A stretch of DNA of 39,268 nt from an uncultured Halomonas sp. (lineage in GTDB: Bacteria; Pseudomonadota; Gammaproteobacteria; Pseudomonadales; Halomonadaceae): NCBI RefSeq assembly GCF_947490095.1, contig NZ_CANLFS010000027.1, positions 1 through 39,268 of the forward strand, read 5' to 3'. Of the stretch, positions 1 to 8,584 are shown piece after piece. A program made the position numbers and the translations under genes. Numbering within the stretch: the stretch's first letter is position 1; each line of letters starts with the position of its first letter. Under the pieces are notes generated by a model. The model saw only the letters and a program-made list of their open reading frames with translations. It ran no database searches and was not told the origin of the DNA.

Positions 1-254
1 CTCATGGCGACGTTCCAGTAGTGGCGGCATGCTGAGAGTATCTCACGGCGTTATCGAAAACCCGACAGACTGCTAGGATGGATAGAGTCGACAGACGCAT
101 ATGGTGGCTCCCTTGTTATATCGTTATCCGAATACACTGTAGTCAACATTGCTGTTGGTATCGACGTGCTTGAAACACCTCGTCGCTTCCGCGATTCGAT
201 TTCACCAGCCCAGGGGCCATCATGCGGTGCTGCGCCATCTCGCCGAAGCGTGCC
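1..254. other. Left-edge stretch without a supportable gene
   Basis: This lies downstream of sdaA at the window edge. I see no convincing coding frame, RNA gene or strong terminator here. A possible start codon facing left at 3-5 on the minus strand has no clear ribosome-binding site and runs off the window at once, so it cannot be judged. Confidence 0.4.
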
Positions 255-1634
255 TCAGCACTCGATGGCGTTGACGGCGAGGCCGCCGGTCGAGGTCTCC
301 TTGTACTTGGCCTGCATATCGGCGCCGGTGTCGCGCATGGTACGAATCACCTTGTCGAGGGAGATAAAGTGCTCGCCGTCGCCGCGCAGCGCCATCTGGG
401 CGGCGTTGATCGCCTTCACCGAGGCGATGGCGTTGCGCTCGATGCAGGGCACCTGCACCAGGCCGCCCACCGGGTCGCAGGTCAGTCCCAGGTTATGCTC
501 CAGGCCGATCTCGGCGGCATTCTCCACCTGGTCGACGCTGCCGCCCATCACCTCGGTGAGGCCGGCGGCGGCCATGGCACAGGCCGAACCGACCTCGCCC
601 TGGCAGCCCACCTCGGCTCCGGAGATGGAGGCGTTCTTCTTGCACAGGATGCCCACGGCCCCGGCCGTCAGCAGGTACTCCACCACGTCGTGGTCGGAGG
701 CGCCCTGGCGGAACTGCATATAGTAGGAGAGCACCGCCGGGATGATACCCGCCGCGCCGTTGGTGGGGGCGGTAACCATGCGTCCGCCGGCGGCATTTTC
801 CTCGTTGACCGCCAGGGCGTAGAGGTTGACCCAGTCCATGGCCGACATGGTGGAGGCGATCAGCGAGTGGTCGTCCTGGCTCGCCAGCATGCTCTGATGC
901 AGGCGCCGGGCGCGTCGCTTGACGTTGAGTCCGCCGGGCAGCACGCCTTCGGCTTCCATGCCCTTCTTGATACATGCCTGCATGGCCGCCCAGATGGCCA
1001 GCAGGCCCTCGCGGATTTCCGCCTCACTGCGCCAGGCCTTCTCGTTCTCCAGCATCAGCTCGCTGATGCTCAGGCCGTGCTCGTGGCACATGCGCAGCAT
1101 CTCGTCGCCGGTCTGGAAGTCATAGGGAATCTGGGTCTGGTCGGTGTCCAGTGCTCCTTCGGCGGCCTGGGCCTCGTCGATCACGAAGCCGCCGCCCACC
1201 GAATAGTAGGTGTTGCGGTAAAGCTCACCACCATGACCATGGGCGATCAGGCGCATGGCGTTGGGGTGGTGGGGCAGGTTCTCCTCGAGCATCTGCATGT
1301 CGCGGGCCCAGCGAAAAGAGACGCTGTAACGCCCGCCCAGGCGCAGGGCCTCCGACTCCTGAAGCTCCTCGATGGAGGGGCCGATGATATCGGGGTCGAT
1401 GCTGTCGGGGCGCTCGCCCATCAGGCCCATGATCACCGCATGGTCGGTGCCATGGCCGATGCCGGTGGCGCAGAGTGAACCATAGAGTTGCACCTCCACC
1501 CGGGCGACACGGGACAGGAGGTCACGCTCATTGAGCTCACCGATGAAGTCGCAGGCGGCTCGCATCGGGCCCACGGTATGTGAGCTCGAGGGTCCGATGC
1601 CGATCTTGAACAGGTCAAAGACGCTGATGGACAT
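255..1634 (-). CDS. sdaA: L-serine ammonia-lyase, single-chain iron-sulfur type
   Basis: This enzyme deaminates L-serine to pyruvate and ammonia using an oxygen-labile [4Fe-4S] cluster. The 459-aa protein has the usual single-chain order: an N-terminal beta domain beginning [17 protein letters not shown] (the substrate loop), then the catalytic alpha domain. Three cysteines suit cluster ligands: C344 in [13 protein letters not shown]386 in LTCDP and C397 in VPCIERN. I place the start at 1634 rather than at the ATG at 1640, because the AGAGGTG ribosome site abuts the upstream ATG but sits about 7 nt from this one, and because the family starts close to SVFDLFK. It is the last gene of a probable gcvT-sstT-sdaA transcript, so serine taken up by SstT or made from glycine would be burned to pyruvate. 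Confidence 0.95.
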   Translation of the reverse strand: MSISVFDLFKIGIGPSSSHTVGPMRAACDFIGELNERDLLSRVARVEVQLYGSLCATGIGHGTDHAVIMGLMGERPDSIDPDIIGPSIEELQESEALRLGGRYSVSFRWARDMQMLEENLPHHPNAMRLIAHGHGGELYRNTYYSVGGGFVIDEAQAAEGALDTDQTQIPYDFQTGDEMLRMCHEHGLSISELMLENEKAWRSEAEIREGLLAIWAAMQACIKKGMEAEGVLPGGLNVKRRARRLHQSMLASQDDHSLIASTMSAMDWVNLYALAVNEENAAGGRMVTAPTNGAAGIIPAVLSYYMQFRQGASDHDVVEYLLTAGAVGILCKKNASISGAEVGCQGEVGSACAMAAAGLTEVMGGSVDQVENAAEIGLEHNLGLTCDPVGGLVQVPCIERNAIASVKAINAAQMALRGDGEHFISLDKVIRTMRDTGADMQAKYKETSTGGLAVNAIEC

Positions 1635-1664
1635 AGTCATTCACCTCTTGTTGTCAGGGTAGTC

Positions 1665-1718
1665 GTTCTTGTTATCTGAGTAGCGCGTGTTGTTTGAGCG
1701 GCGCGTGTGATCTGAGTG
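1665..1718. repeat. Three imperfect 18-bp tandem repeats, sstT-sdaA spacer
   Basis: Units lie at 1665-1682, 1683-1700 and 1701-1718. The last two (gcgcgtgttgtttgagcg and gcgcgtgtgatctgagtg) match at 14 of 18 positions; the first is more diverged (12 of 18 against the third). A fourth, weak unit may lie at 1647-1664. The array fills most of the gap between the sstT stop and the sdaA ribosome site. It could be neutral slippage or a leader structure; nothing shows a role. Confidence 0.6.
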
Positions 1719-1726
1719 GCCGTGGG

Positions 1727-2950
1727 TCAATGTCGGCGGCGCTCGACGGCGCGGCAGGCGGCCGCGGTAAACAGCACGTCGGTGGAGGAGTTCAGGGCCG
1801 TTTCGGTGGAATCCTGCACCACGCTGATCACGAAGCCGATGGCGACGACCTGCATGGCCACATCGGTGGAGATGCCGAACAGGCTGGCGGCCATGGGGAT
1901 CAGCAACAGCGAGCCCCCGGCGACGCCGGAAACGCCACAGGCGGCCAGCGCCGAGACCACACACAGCAGCAGGGCAGTGGGAAAGTCGACGTTGATGCCC
2001 AGGGTGTTGGCCGCGGCGAGGGTGATCACCGAGATGGTGACCGCCGCACCGGCCATGTTGACGGTGGCGCCCAGCGGAATGGAGATGGCGTAGGTATCCG
2101 GGTCGAGCTCGAGGCGCTCGCATAGCGCCATGTTGACCGGAATGTTCGCCGCCGAGCTGCGCGTGAAGAAGGCGGTGATCGCGCTGCCGCGCAGGCAGGC
2201 GAAGACCAGCGGATAAGGATTGCGGCGGGTCTGCCAGAACACGATCAGCGGGTTGGTCACCAACGCCACGAACAGCATGCAGCCGACGATGATGCCCAGC
2301 AGCTGCCCATACTCGAGCAGCGCGCCCAGCCCGGCCTCGGCCAGGGTGTTGGCGACCAGCCCGAAGATGCCCAGCGGGGCGAAGCGGATGACCACTCGCA
2401 CGATGCCGGAGACCGCCTCGGAGAGGTCGTTCAAGGTATGGCGGGTGGCATCGCCGGCCTGGCGCAGCATCAGGCCGAGGCCGATGGCCCAGGCCAGGAT
2501 CGCGATGAAGTTGGCCTCCATCAGCGCGGTCACCGGATTGGCAACGGCATTGAGCAGCAGGTTGTGCAGAATCTCGATGACGCTGCCCGGCGGGTTGCCA
2601 CTGACCTCGGGCATGTCGAGCGTCAGGGTGGTGGGGAAGGTGAAGCTGGCGACAACGGCGACGAGGGCCGCCACCAGGGTGCCGATCACATAGAGGGTCA
2701 GCACGCCGCGAATATGGGTGGGCTGTCCCTTGCGGTGTCCGGCGATGGCGGCCGCAACCAGCACGAACACCAGGATGGGCGCCACGGCCTTGAGGGCCGA
2801 GACGAACAGCTCGCCCAGCAGCGAGAAGGAGCCGGCAAGTTGCGGCGATACGCTGGCGAGCAGGATGCCGCAGGCGATGCCGATGGCAATCTGGGTGATC
2901 AGGCCCAGGCGTAGCACGGGGCCGAACAGGGCGTTAAGCGTGGCAGTCAT
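1727..2950 (-). CDS. sstT: Serine/threonine:sodium symporter SstT
   Basis: This inner-membrane carrier of the dicarboxylate/amino acid:cation symporter family imports L-serine and L-threonine with sodium. The 407-aa protein is hydrophobic throughout. It carries the family marks: the serine-rich hairpin sequence [18 protein letters not shown] and, about 25 residues later, [14 protein letters not shown], which in this family lines the substrate and sodium sites. The start ATG at 2950 is preceded by GAGAGATC. It lies between gcvT and sdaA on the same strand (gaps of about 150 and 90 bp), which matches a job of feeding serine to SdaA. Sodium coupling suits a halophile. Length and motifs agree with SstT rather than GltP or DctA. 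Confidence 0.95.
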   Translation of the reverse strand: MTATLNALFGPVLRLGLITQIAIGIACGILLASVSPQLAGSFSLLGELFVSALKAVAPILVFVLVAAAIAGHRKGQPTHIRGVLTLYVIGTLVAALVAVVASFTFPTTLTLDMPEVSGNPPGSVIEILHNLLLNAVANPVTALMEANFIAILAWAIGLGLMLRQAGDATRHTLNDLSEAVSGIVRVVIRFAPLGIFGLVANTLAEAGLGALLEYGQLLGIIVGCMLFVALVTNPLIVFWQTRRNPYPLVFACLRGSAITAFFTRSSAANIPVNMALCERLELDPDTYAISIPLGATVNMAGAAVTISVITLAAANTLGINVDFPTALLLCVVSALAACGVSGVAGGSLLLIPMAASLFGISTDVAMQVVAIGFVISVVQDSTETALNSSTDVLFTAAACRAVERRRH

Positions 2951-3103
2951 CGAGGATCTCTCGGGGGTTGGAGGCTTGCCGTCGATCGGGCCGGGTCGGG
3001 CGGCCCGAATATGGCGGCCCCACCCTCGCGTGGTGTCGCGGGGATGGGGCTTGGGGCGTCTATCACCGCCGGGGCGTTTTTCCGGGGCTCGTGAGCTGTC
3101 GCC

Positions 3104-4219
3104 TTAGTTGCCGCGATAGTAGCCCGGGGTGACGAAGGGGGTCTTGCTGACGGTCATGGGCAGCTGCTTGCCCCGAACCTCGGCGTAAACGGTGGTGCCC
3201 ACCTCGGCATTGGGGATGGTCACATAGCCCAGGGCGACGGGCTTGCCGACGCTGGGGCCGAAGCCGCCGGAGGTGACCCGACCGATTTCGTTGCCGTCGG
3301 CGTCGAGCAGTGGAGCGCCCTCGCGTACCGGGGCGCGACCCTCGCCCAGCAGGCCGACGCGCTTGCGCTGGTGATCCTTCTCGGCCACCTGATGGAGTAT
3401 CAGGTCGGCGCCGGGGAACCCGCCGTGGCGTTCGCCGTCGCGGCGGCGCGGCTTGCCGATGGCCCAGATCAGCCCGGCCTCGACCGGGGTCGTGGTGGTA
3501 TCGATATCGTGGCCGTAGAGGCACAGGCCGGCTTCCAGGCGCAGGGAGTCGCGGGCGCCAAGGCCGATCGCCTCGACCTCCGGTTCGGCCAGCAGGCGGC
3601 GAGTCAGGGTGTCGGTTTGGTCGGCGGGCACCGAGATCTCGAAGCCATCCTCACCGGTATAGCCACTGCGGCTGACCCAGACCGGAATGCCGTCGATCTC
3701 GAAGTGGCCATGCTGCATGAAGACCAGGTCGCCGACCTCGGGGCAGAGGCGCTTCAGGACCTCGGCGGTCCGGGGGCCCTGAATGGCGATCAGGCCGCGA
3801 TCCAGCTCCTCGAGCTCGTGCCCGTCGGGCAGGCCCCGGCGCAGGTGAGCGATATCCTGGGCCTTGCAGGCGGCATTGACCACCAGGTACAGGTGATCGC
3901 CGGCGTTGACCACCATCAGGTCATCGAGAATGCCGCCATCCTCGCTGGTGAACATCGTATAGCGCTGCATGCCCTCCGGCAGGCCGACGAGGTCCCCCGG
4001 TACCAGGGTCTCCAGCGCCTCGGCGGGAGCGGGGCCACGCAGCAGCAGCTGACCCATGTGCGAGACGTCGAACAGCCCACAGGCCGTGCGCGTGTGCTCA
4101 TGTTCCTTCTTGACGCCCAGGGGATACTGCACCGGCATCTCATAGCCGGCGAAGGGTACCAGCTTGGCGCCGAGCTCGACGTGCAGGTCATAAAGAGGGG
4201 TATGTTTCAGCTCGCTCAT
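3104..4219 (-). CDS. gcvT: Glycine cleavage system T protein (aminomethyltransferase)
   Basis: GcvT transfers the methylene group of glycine from lipoyl-GcvH to tetrahydrofolate, releasing ammonia. The 371-aa protein has the folate-binding GcvT fold: LYDLHVELGAKLVPFAGYEMP at the start, FDVSHMGQ near residue 50, the IQGPR region, SRSGYTGEDGFEI, and GLGARDSLRLEAGLCLYGHDI. The C-terminal barrel ends in TPFVTPGYYRGN. I chose the ATG at 4219 because GGAGG sits 6 nt upstream and the family starts here; a longer frame upstream lacks these features. gcvH and gcvP are not next to it, so the system is split in this genome or continues elsewhere. It is the first gene of the gcvT-sstT-sdaA group and has a perfect palindromic operator about 85 nt upstream. 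Confidence 0.95.
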   Translation of the reverse strand: MSELKHTPLYDLHVELGAKLVPFAGYEMPVQYPLGVKKEHEHTRTACGLFDVSHMGQLLLRGPAPAEALETLVPGDLVGLPEGMQRYTMFTSEDGGILDDLMVVNAGDHLYLVVNAACKAQDIAHLRRGLPDGHELEELDRGLIAIQGPRTAEVLKRLCPEVGDLVFMQHGHFEIDGIPVWVSRSGYTGEDGFEISVPADQTDTLTRRLLAEPEVEAIGLGARDSLRLEAGLCLYGHDIDTTTTPVEAGLIWAIGKPRRRDGERHGGFPGADLILHQVAEKDHQRKRVGLLGEGRAPVREGAPLLDADGNEIGRVTSGGFGPSVGKPVALGYVTIPNAEVGTTVYAEVRGKQLPMTVSKTPFVTPGYYRGN

Positions 4220-4302
4220 GGGGGCCTCCGATAACAGGGAAAACGCAGCGGCATGCCTCAAGGATAGCGGCAGCCGGATAGCATGGTGCCTAGAGTAGAC
4301 GA

Positions 4303-4320
4303 TGTTTCCTATTGGAAACA
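4303..4320. promoter_or_regulatory. Perfect 18-bp palindromic operator upstream of gcvT
   Basis: The site tgtttcctattggaaaca has perfect 7-bp arms (TGTTTCC/GGAAACA) around a 4-bp centre. It lies 84 nt upstream of the gcvT start, where a dimeric helix-turn-helix regulator would bind. A degenerate copy lies 159 bp further upstream with the same centre. No regulator gene is close by, so the binding protein is unknown. A glycine- or serine-responsive regulator is an inference from the target genes. Confidence 0.6.
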
Positions 4321-4461
4321 ATGGAGGCGAGGAGGAATTCCGACCAATGTCTCGAAATATCGGGGGGTAGCGGGCCGAGAAGCGGTAGGCGTGTCACGAG
4401 GGACGGGAAAGCCTCATGGGCGAGGCAAGCGCCCCGCAGGCGAGACGAGGGGCGGGGCGCG

Positions 4462-4479
4462 AATTTCTTATTGGAAACA
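4462..4479. promoter_or_regulatory. Second, degenerate copy of the gcvT operator
   Basis: The right arm (GGAAACA) and the TATT centre are identical to the site at 4303-4320; the left arm matches at 5 of 7 positions. Having the same half-site and centre twice in one 383-bp gap makes chance unlikely. Two sites could bind cooperatively by looping, or the upstream one could serve a separate transcript. Confidence 0.5.
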
Positions 4480-4561
4480 TGCCGGCGGCGGGTGGCCGCC
4501 GTGCCGCGGGGACTGGGCGGGAGAGCGGCCCGCCGATGGGGCCGCGCGCCTCGTTGGCATC

Positions 4562-4584
4562 GCCGATGGGCCGGCCCCATCGGC
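4562..4584 (-). terminator. Hairpin after icd
   Basis: A 9-bp inverted repeat (GCCGATGGG/CCCATCGGC) with a 5-nt loop begins about 20 nt past the icd stop. There is no strong U tract, so termination efficiency is uncertain. Confidence 0.45.
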
Positions 4585-4602
4585 ATTACCGGCGTCCGGG
4601 GC

Positions 4603-6336
4603 TCAGAGCCGGCTGGCCACGGCGTCGAGGAAGCCCTGCATATCGACCAGCGTCTCGTTGGCCGGGTCGCTGGTCTTGCCCTTGAGGTCACCGGTAATGA
4701 AGCCGGCATCCACGGTCGCGATCAGCGCTTCCTTGAGACGCTGGGCGTATTCCACCAGCACGGGGTTTCCCTCGCGCTCGCCGAGGGTCTCCAGGGCGTT
4801 GGCCACGGCGAACAGCAGGGCGGAGGAGTTGAAGTGCGCCTCGCGGCCATCGGTCTCCAGATACTTGAGGTAGAGGTCGTGGGCGGTGCCGTGGGGCGCC
4901 TCGAACAGCATGGTGCCGTCCTTGCTCTCGATGATCGAGCTGGCGGTGGCCAGGCTGCCGCCGAGGGCGGCGGAGATATCCGAGAAGATGTCGCCGTCCA
5001 GGTTCTGCGCCGGATAGAGGGCATTGCGGGGCGGGTCGGTGATCATCTTCATGAGCTGGCTGGAGGGCCGCATGATCATGAACGAGGGGGGCGGGGTATC
5101 GTTATCGGCCAGTTCGCGACGCACGTCGGTGATCACGGTGCTGAACACGTCGTCGTATTCCATGTATTCGCGCTTGAGGCCGAAGTAGACCTCCTTGTTC
5201 TTGCGCGAGGCATCGCGGAACACCTGCAGTACCCAGTCCTTGATCGCCGCGTGATCGTTGGACATCAGCAGGATCGGGTCGCCCTTCTTGACGCGGCGAG
5301 CGTGCTTTTCCTCACCGTCGATGATCACCTTGAGGATGCCGTCCTCGCTGGCGGGGGCGTTGAAGCTGCCATACTGGTCGCCGCCGCCGGCGCTCATGCG
5401 CGAGATGGAGACCTGGGCCTTGCGGTCGGGGATGCCGAACATCTTCAGCTGCTCGACCAGCTTGTAGAGCTTGCGACCGGTGTTGTTGTCGGGCACGCCC
5501 CAGATGGCCCGCTCCGGCGGGTTGGCGACCAGGCGTGCGGCCTGGGCATCGATGAGCTCGTAGGAGTAGCCGAGGCCCAGGGCCTCGACCTGCTGGCGGT
5601 AGTGCGCGTCGAAGATGGTCTCGATGGCGGCCCGCATCACGCCGTCATAGCCGGCGATGACGGTGTCCTTGAGCCCCAGGTAGATATCGCGCTTCTCGTC
5701 GATGGCGCGCTGGAAGAAGCGGTGTGCCCAGGCCTTGACGTCTTCCAGGTCGTTGGTCGCCAGCAGCCAGGGGTCGCCTTTCTGTACCTCGCGGCGGTGC
5801 AGCTCCACCGGGTCGCCGCTCGCGCCCACGAACATCAGCTTGACCACGCCGGTGTCGCGGGAGAGCTCGTTGACGCTGTCCTTGATGCCGCCGGTCTCCA
5901 TGGTGTCGACCACGATATCGCGGTCGACCCACTCGGGACGCTTGACCAGGAGGTTGCGGAACTGGATGTCCTCGCGGGTGATATTGCCGCCGATTCCCTT
6001 GCGGATGGCGCCATTGGGGGACTTGGTGGCCAGTGGGTGCAGGCGGGTGCCGTCGAGCTCGGGATGCTTGGCGAGTAGCTCGCCGAGCTGGGTGCGGTTG
6101 ACCGTCATGCCGGCATTCTTGATGCCCACGCGGTGGCGCTTGAGTGCCTCGACGGCATCGATCACCACCTGGCCGTTGGTCACCAGGCGGTTCTCGGCGG
6201 AGAGGTCGATCTCGACGAGCGGAATCTCTAGCCGGGAAGTCACGAAGGTGTCGAGAATCTTCTCGAAGGCTACCTGGGCCATCTCGTCACCATGGAGGAT
6301 AACCAGGGGGGCCTCGACTCTGATCTTGCTGCTCAT
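4603..6336 (-). CDS. icd: Type II isocitrate dehydrogenase with duplicated small domain, probably NAD+-dependent
   Basis: Oxidative decarboxylation of isocitrate to 2-oxoglutarate. The 577-aa protein resembles the type II (eukaryote-like, about 410 aa) dehydrogenases at both ends: GDEM at 16-19, ENRLVTNGQV, the isocitrate loop KSPNG at 105-109 with R112 and R121, and C-terminal NLDGDIFSD and HGT. The extra length is a repeat of the small/clasp domain: about 141-270 and 308-440, clearest from KGDP at 186 and KGDP at 351 onward. Copy A keeps K223-D-T225 and D263; copy B keeps Y322 (GDQY), D449 and D453. Human IDH1 has R314-H315 as its 2'-phosphate site; here D487-L488 occupy those positions, which favours NAD+. 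I recall a type II NAD-specific enzyme from Congregibacter litoralis of this general kind. Confident on IDH; cofactor and fold are inference. Confidence 0.88.
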   Translation of the reverse strand: MSSKIRVEAPLVILHGDEMAQVAFEKILDTFVTSRLEIPLVEIDLSAENRLVTNGQVVIDAVEALKRHRVGIKNAGMTVNRTQLGELLAKHPELDGTRLHPLATKSPNGAIRKGIGGNITREDIQFRNLLVKRPEWVDRDIVVDTMETGGIKDSVNELSRDTGVVKLMFVGASGDPVELHRREVQKGDPWLLATNDLEDVKAWAHRFFQRAIDEKRDIYLGLKDTVIAGYDGVMRAAIETIFDAHYRQQVEALGLGYSYELIDAQAARLVANPPERAIWGVPDNNTGRKLYKLVEQLKMFGIPDRKAQVSISRMSAGGGDQYGSFNAPASEDGILKVIIDGEEKHARRVKKGDPILLMSNDHAAIKDWVLQVFRDASRKNKEVYFGLKREYMEYDDVFSTVITDVRRELADNDTPPPSFMIMRPSSQLMKMITDPPRNALYPAQNLDGDIFSDISAALGGSLATASSIIESKDGTMLFEAPHGTAHDLYLKYLETDGREAHFNSSALLFAVANALETLGEREGNPVLVEYAQRLKEALIATVDAGFITGDLKGKTSDPANETLVDMQGFLDAVASRL

Positions 6337-6422
6337 CGCCTCGTCTCTTTCTATACGCTGGAAGGGGCCCTAGGGTACGCCGGAAGGTCGGTTGGCGCCA
6401 TGCCTCCAAGGGGGCAGGCCCC

Positions 6423-7670
6423 TCATCCGTCGCTGCCGGCCCAGCGTTCGTCCGGGTGAACCTCGTTGGCGGGGAGCACCGGGTCGTAGCCGTCGCGGCG
6501 CAGCGCCTCGATGACCTCGCGGGTGTGGTCGCTGCCCAGGGTCTCCAGGGTGGCCTCCACCTCGGTGGCGCGCAGCGAGAGGTCGGTGAAGGTGCGGTGG
6601 TGGGCGATATGGATGACGTTGGCATGCTGTTCGGCGAGGTGTCTCGTCAGCTCGGCCAGGGCGCCGGGCACGTCGGGAATGGCGACGCGCACGCGCACGA
6701 TGCGTCCCGAGCGCACCAGGCCGCGCTGGATGACCGAGGAGAGCGCCAGCATGTCGATATTGCCGCCGCACAACACCAGCCCCACCTTGCGGCCGCGATA
6801 GCGTTCCGGGTCGGACAGCACCGCGGCCAGGCCGGCGGCGCCGGCGCCTTCTGCCACGCTCTTCTCGATCTCCAGCAACAGCAGGATGGCGCGCTCTATC
6901 TCGGGCTCATCCACCAGCACGATATCGCGCACCCGCTCGCGCACGATGGGCAGGGTCAGCGCACCGGGCTGCTTGACGGCGATGCCTTCGGCCAGGGTGG
7001 CGAGCCCACACTGGATCTCCTCGCCGGCCAGCGCCTGCTGCATGGCCGGGAAGCGCTGGGTCTGCACGCCCACGATCTCGATGTCGGGCTTGAGCGCGGT
7101 GGCGGCGATGGCATTGCCGCCGATCAGCCCGCCACCGCCGATGGGGATCACCAGGGCGTCCAGGTCCGGGACATCCTCGAGCATCTCCAGGGCGATGGTG
7201 CCTTGCCCGGCGATGATGCGTTCGTCGTCGTAGGGGTGGACGAAGACCAGGTCACGCTCGGCGGCCAGGCGGTGGGCGACCTCGCCGGCCTCGGCGACGC
7301 CCTCGCCCTCGAGGCGCACCTCCGCCCCGAGCTTGCGGGTATTGTGTACCTTGAGGTTGGGCGTATGCCGGGGCATGACGATGGTGGCGCGGATGCCCAG
7401 CCGTGCGGCGTGGTAGGCCACCGCCTGGGCGTGGTTGCCGGCAGACATGGCGATGACGCCGCGTTCTCTCTCCTGCTGGGAGAGTGTCAGCAGGTGATTC
7501 AGGGCCCCGCGCTCCTTGAAGGCGGCGGTGAACTGGTGATTCTCGAACTTGATGTAGAGCTCGCAGCCGGCGATTCGCGACAGGGTGTGCGAGATCAGGC
7601 AGGGGGTGCGTTCCACACTGCCCCGGATACGCTCGGCGGCGATATGGATATCATCGAGGGTAACGCTCAT
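6423..7670 (-). CDS. Threonine ammonia-lyase with C-terminal ACT domain
   Basis: This PLP enzyme deaminates L-threonine (and serine) to 2-oxobutyrate. The 415-aa protein has K52 in FENHQFTAAFKERGALN as the Schiff-base lysine, SAGNHAQ, the phosphate-binding loop GGGGLIGG near 183, and CGGNID near the end of the catalytic domain. About 75 C-terminal residues, beginning VRVAIPDVPGALAELTRHLAE, form one ACT-like regulatory domain. That makes it the medium form, between short TdcB (no ACT) and long IlvA (two ACT modules). An AGGAG site lies 7 nt before the ATG. It is 86 bp upstream of icd on the same strand and near gcvT-sstT-sdaA, so a catabolic role for threonine imported by SstT is likely; a biosynthetic role in isoleucine synthesis cannot be excluded. 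Confidence 0.93.
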   Translation of the reverse strand: MSVTLDDIHIAAERIRGSVERTPCLISHTLSRIAGCELYIKFENHQFTAAFKERGALNHLLTLSQQERERGVIAMSAGNHAQAVAYHAARLGIRATIVMPRHTPNLKVHNTRKLGAEVRLEGEGVAEAGEVAHRLAAERDLVFVHPYDDERIIAGQGTIALEMLEDVPDLDALVIPIGGGGLIGGNAIAATALKPDIEIVGVQTQRFPAMQQALAGEEIQCGLATLAEGIAVKQPGALTLPIVRERVRDIVLVDEPEIERAILLLLEIEKSVAEGAGAAGLAAVLSDPERYRGRKVGLVLCGGNIDMLALSSVIQRGLVRSGRIVRVRVAIPDVPGALAELTRHLAEQHANVIHIAHHRTFTDLSLRATEVEATLETLGSDHTREVIEALRRDGYDPVLPANEVHPDERWAGSDG

Positions 7671-7825
7671 GAGGCGGCTCCTGTTCGTGTCCGGTTATCA
7701 TTTTCATGATGCGGCGTCGCGGACTGGATGTCGAAATGGATCGTGAAACGGATGCTTAAACATCAAGGCCTGGGATAGAGTCCCTGTATGCCCGGTGGGG
7801 AGTGTTCTGCCATGAGGAGACTGTG

Positions 7826-8584
7826 ATGAACGCAAGCAAGATACTCGAACAGCTGATGAAGCAGGCCGGCGGTCAGTCCGGTGGCCAGTCGAATGACGGT
7901 GGCGCGAACGGTTCCGGGCTGGATATCAAGGGCATGCTCGATGGCCTGTCCCGCCAGTTCGGGGGTGGCCAAAGCCGCGAGGCCCAGGACGGCGGCTCGG
8001 GGCTCGATGTGAAGAGCCTTTTGGGCGGCGGCACCCTGGGGCTGCTGGTGGGCTCCAGGCGGGGGCGCAAACTGGGCGGCAAGGCGCTCAAGTATGGCGC
8101 CATCGCCGGCGTGGGAATGCTGGCCTGGAAGGCGTGGCAGAATTCACGCGGCGATTCGTCCACATCAGGCGAGCCGGGCGATGCGTCGCCCGCCGAGGGC
8201 GAACCGGTGGAGCAGCTGGGCGGCGAGGCCCAGGAGCAGCGTAGCCTGGCGCTGCTGCAGGCGATGATCATGGCCGCCCGCGCCGACGGCCATATCGATG
8301 ACCAGGAGCGTGAGCTGATCGCCGGGCAGGTCGATGCCCTGGGGGCCGACCAGGAACTGCACGCCTGGATGGAGCGTCAGCTTCAGGCGCCGCTGGACGC
8401 CGAGGCCCTGGCGGCGCGGGTCGAGTCGCCCCAGGCGGCCCGGGAGATGTACCTGATCAGCGTCGCGGTGGTCGATGAACAGAACGCCATGGAGCGTGCC
8501 TGGCTCGACCAGTTGGGCAAGGCCCTGGCGCTGCCCGACGAGGTGACCGCGGAGCTCGAGCACCAGGCCAGGGAGGCCGGCTGA
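7826..8584 (+). CDS. TerB/DUF533 family protein
   Basis: This 252-aa protein begins with about 60 Gly-, Gln- and Ser-rich residues, followed by LLGGGTLGLLVGSRRGRK, a short hydrophobic AIAGVGMLAWKAWQ stretch, and a helical C-terminal half. That half (from about residue 140: QRSLALLQAMIMAARADGHIDDQERELI) has the TerB/DUF533 pattern, an EF-hand-like acidic helix pair. The family is often called tellurite-resistance-like, but its function is not established and nothing else here suggests tellurite. The start is at 7826, after GAGGAGA; the frame is open further upstream but lacks a site. Its stop shares one base with the pgpA start (TGATG), so the two are translationally coupled. It may act at the inner membrane, which would suit the pgpA linkage. 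Confidence 0.85.
   Translation: MNASKILEQLMKQAGGQSGGQSNDGGANGSGLDIKGMLDGLSRQFGGGQSREAQDGGSGLDVKSLLGGGTLGLLVGSRRGRKLGGKALKYGAIAGVGMLAWKAWQNSRGDSSTSGEPGDASPAEGEPVEQLGGEAQEQRSLALLQAMIMAARADGHIDDQERELIAGQVDALGADQELHAWMERQLQAPLDAEALAARVESPQAAREMYLISVAVVDEQNAMERAWLDQLGKALALPDEVTAELEHQAREAG

Larger units (their letters stand above)
4220..4602. other. gcvT control region (non-coding)
   Basis: This 383-bp stretch lies between icd and gcvT, both on the minus strand. It holds two copies of a palindromic operator (4303-4320 and 4462-4479) and, between them, two potential hairpins: GCCTC/GAGGC arms at 4411-4426, and a perfect 9-bp stem with arms 4429-4437 and 4452-4460 around a 14-nt loop. I looked for glycine-riboswitch core sequences on the minus strand and found none. 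No open frame here resembles a protein. Confidence 0.55.

Noticed and set aside
1..5. Minus-strand gene starting at position 5 and leaving the window
   Set aside because: There is only a start codon, with no clear ribosome site and no coding sequence to examine.
4220..4602. Glycine riboswitch upstream of gcvT
   Set aside because: Neither strand shows the conserved glycine-aptamer core sequences, and the region is better explained by paired protein operators.
7671..7825. Promoters in the divergent gap between the threonine ammonia-lyase and TerB genes
   Set aside because: A TAGAGT -10-like hexamer exists, but no -35 lies at an acceptable spacing, so I do not call a promoter.
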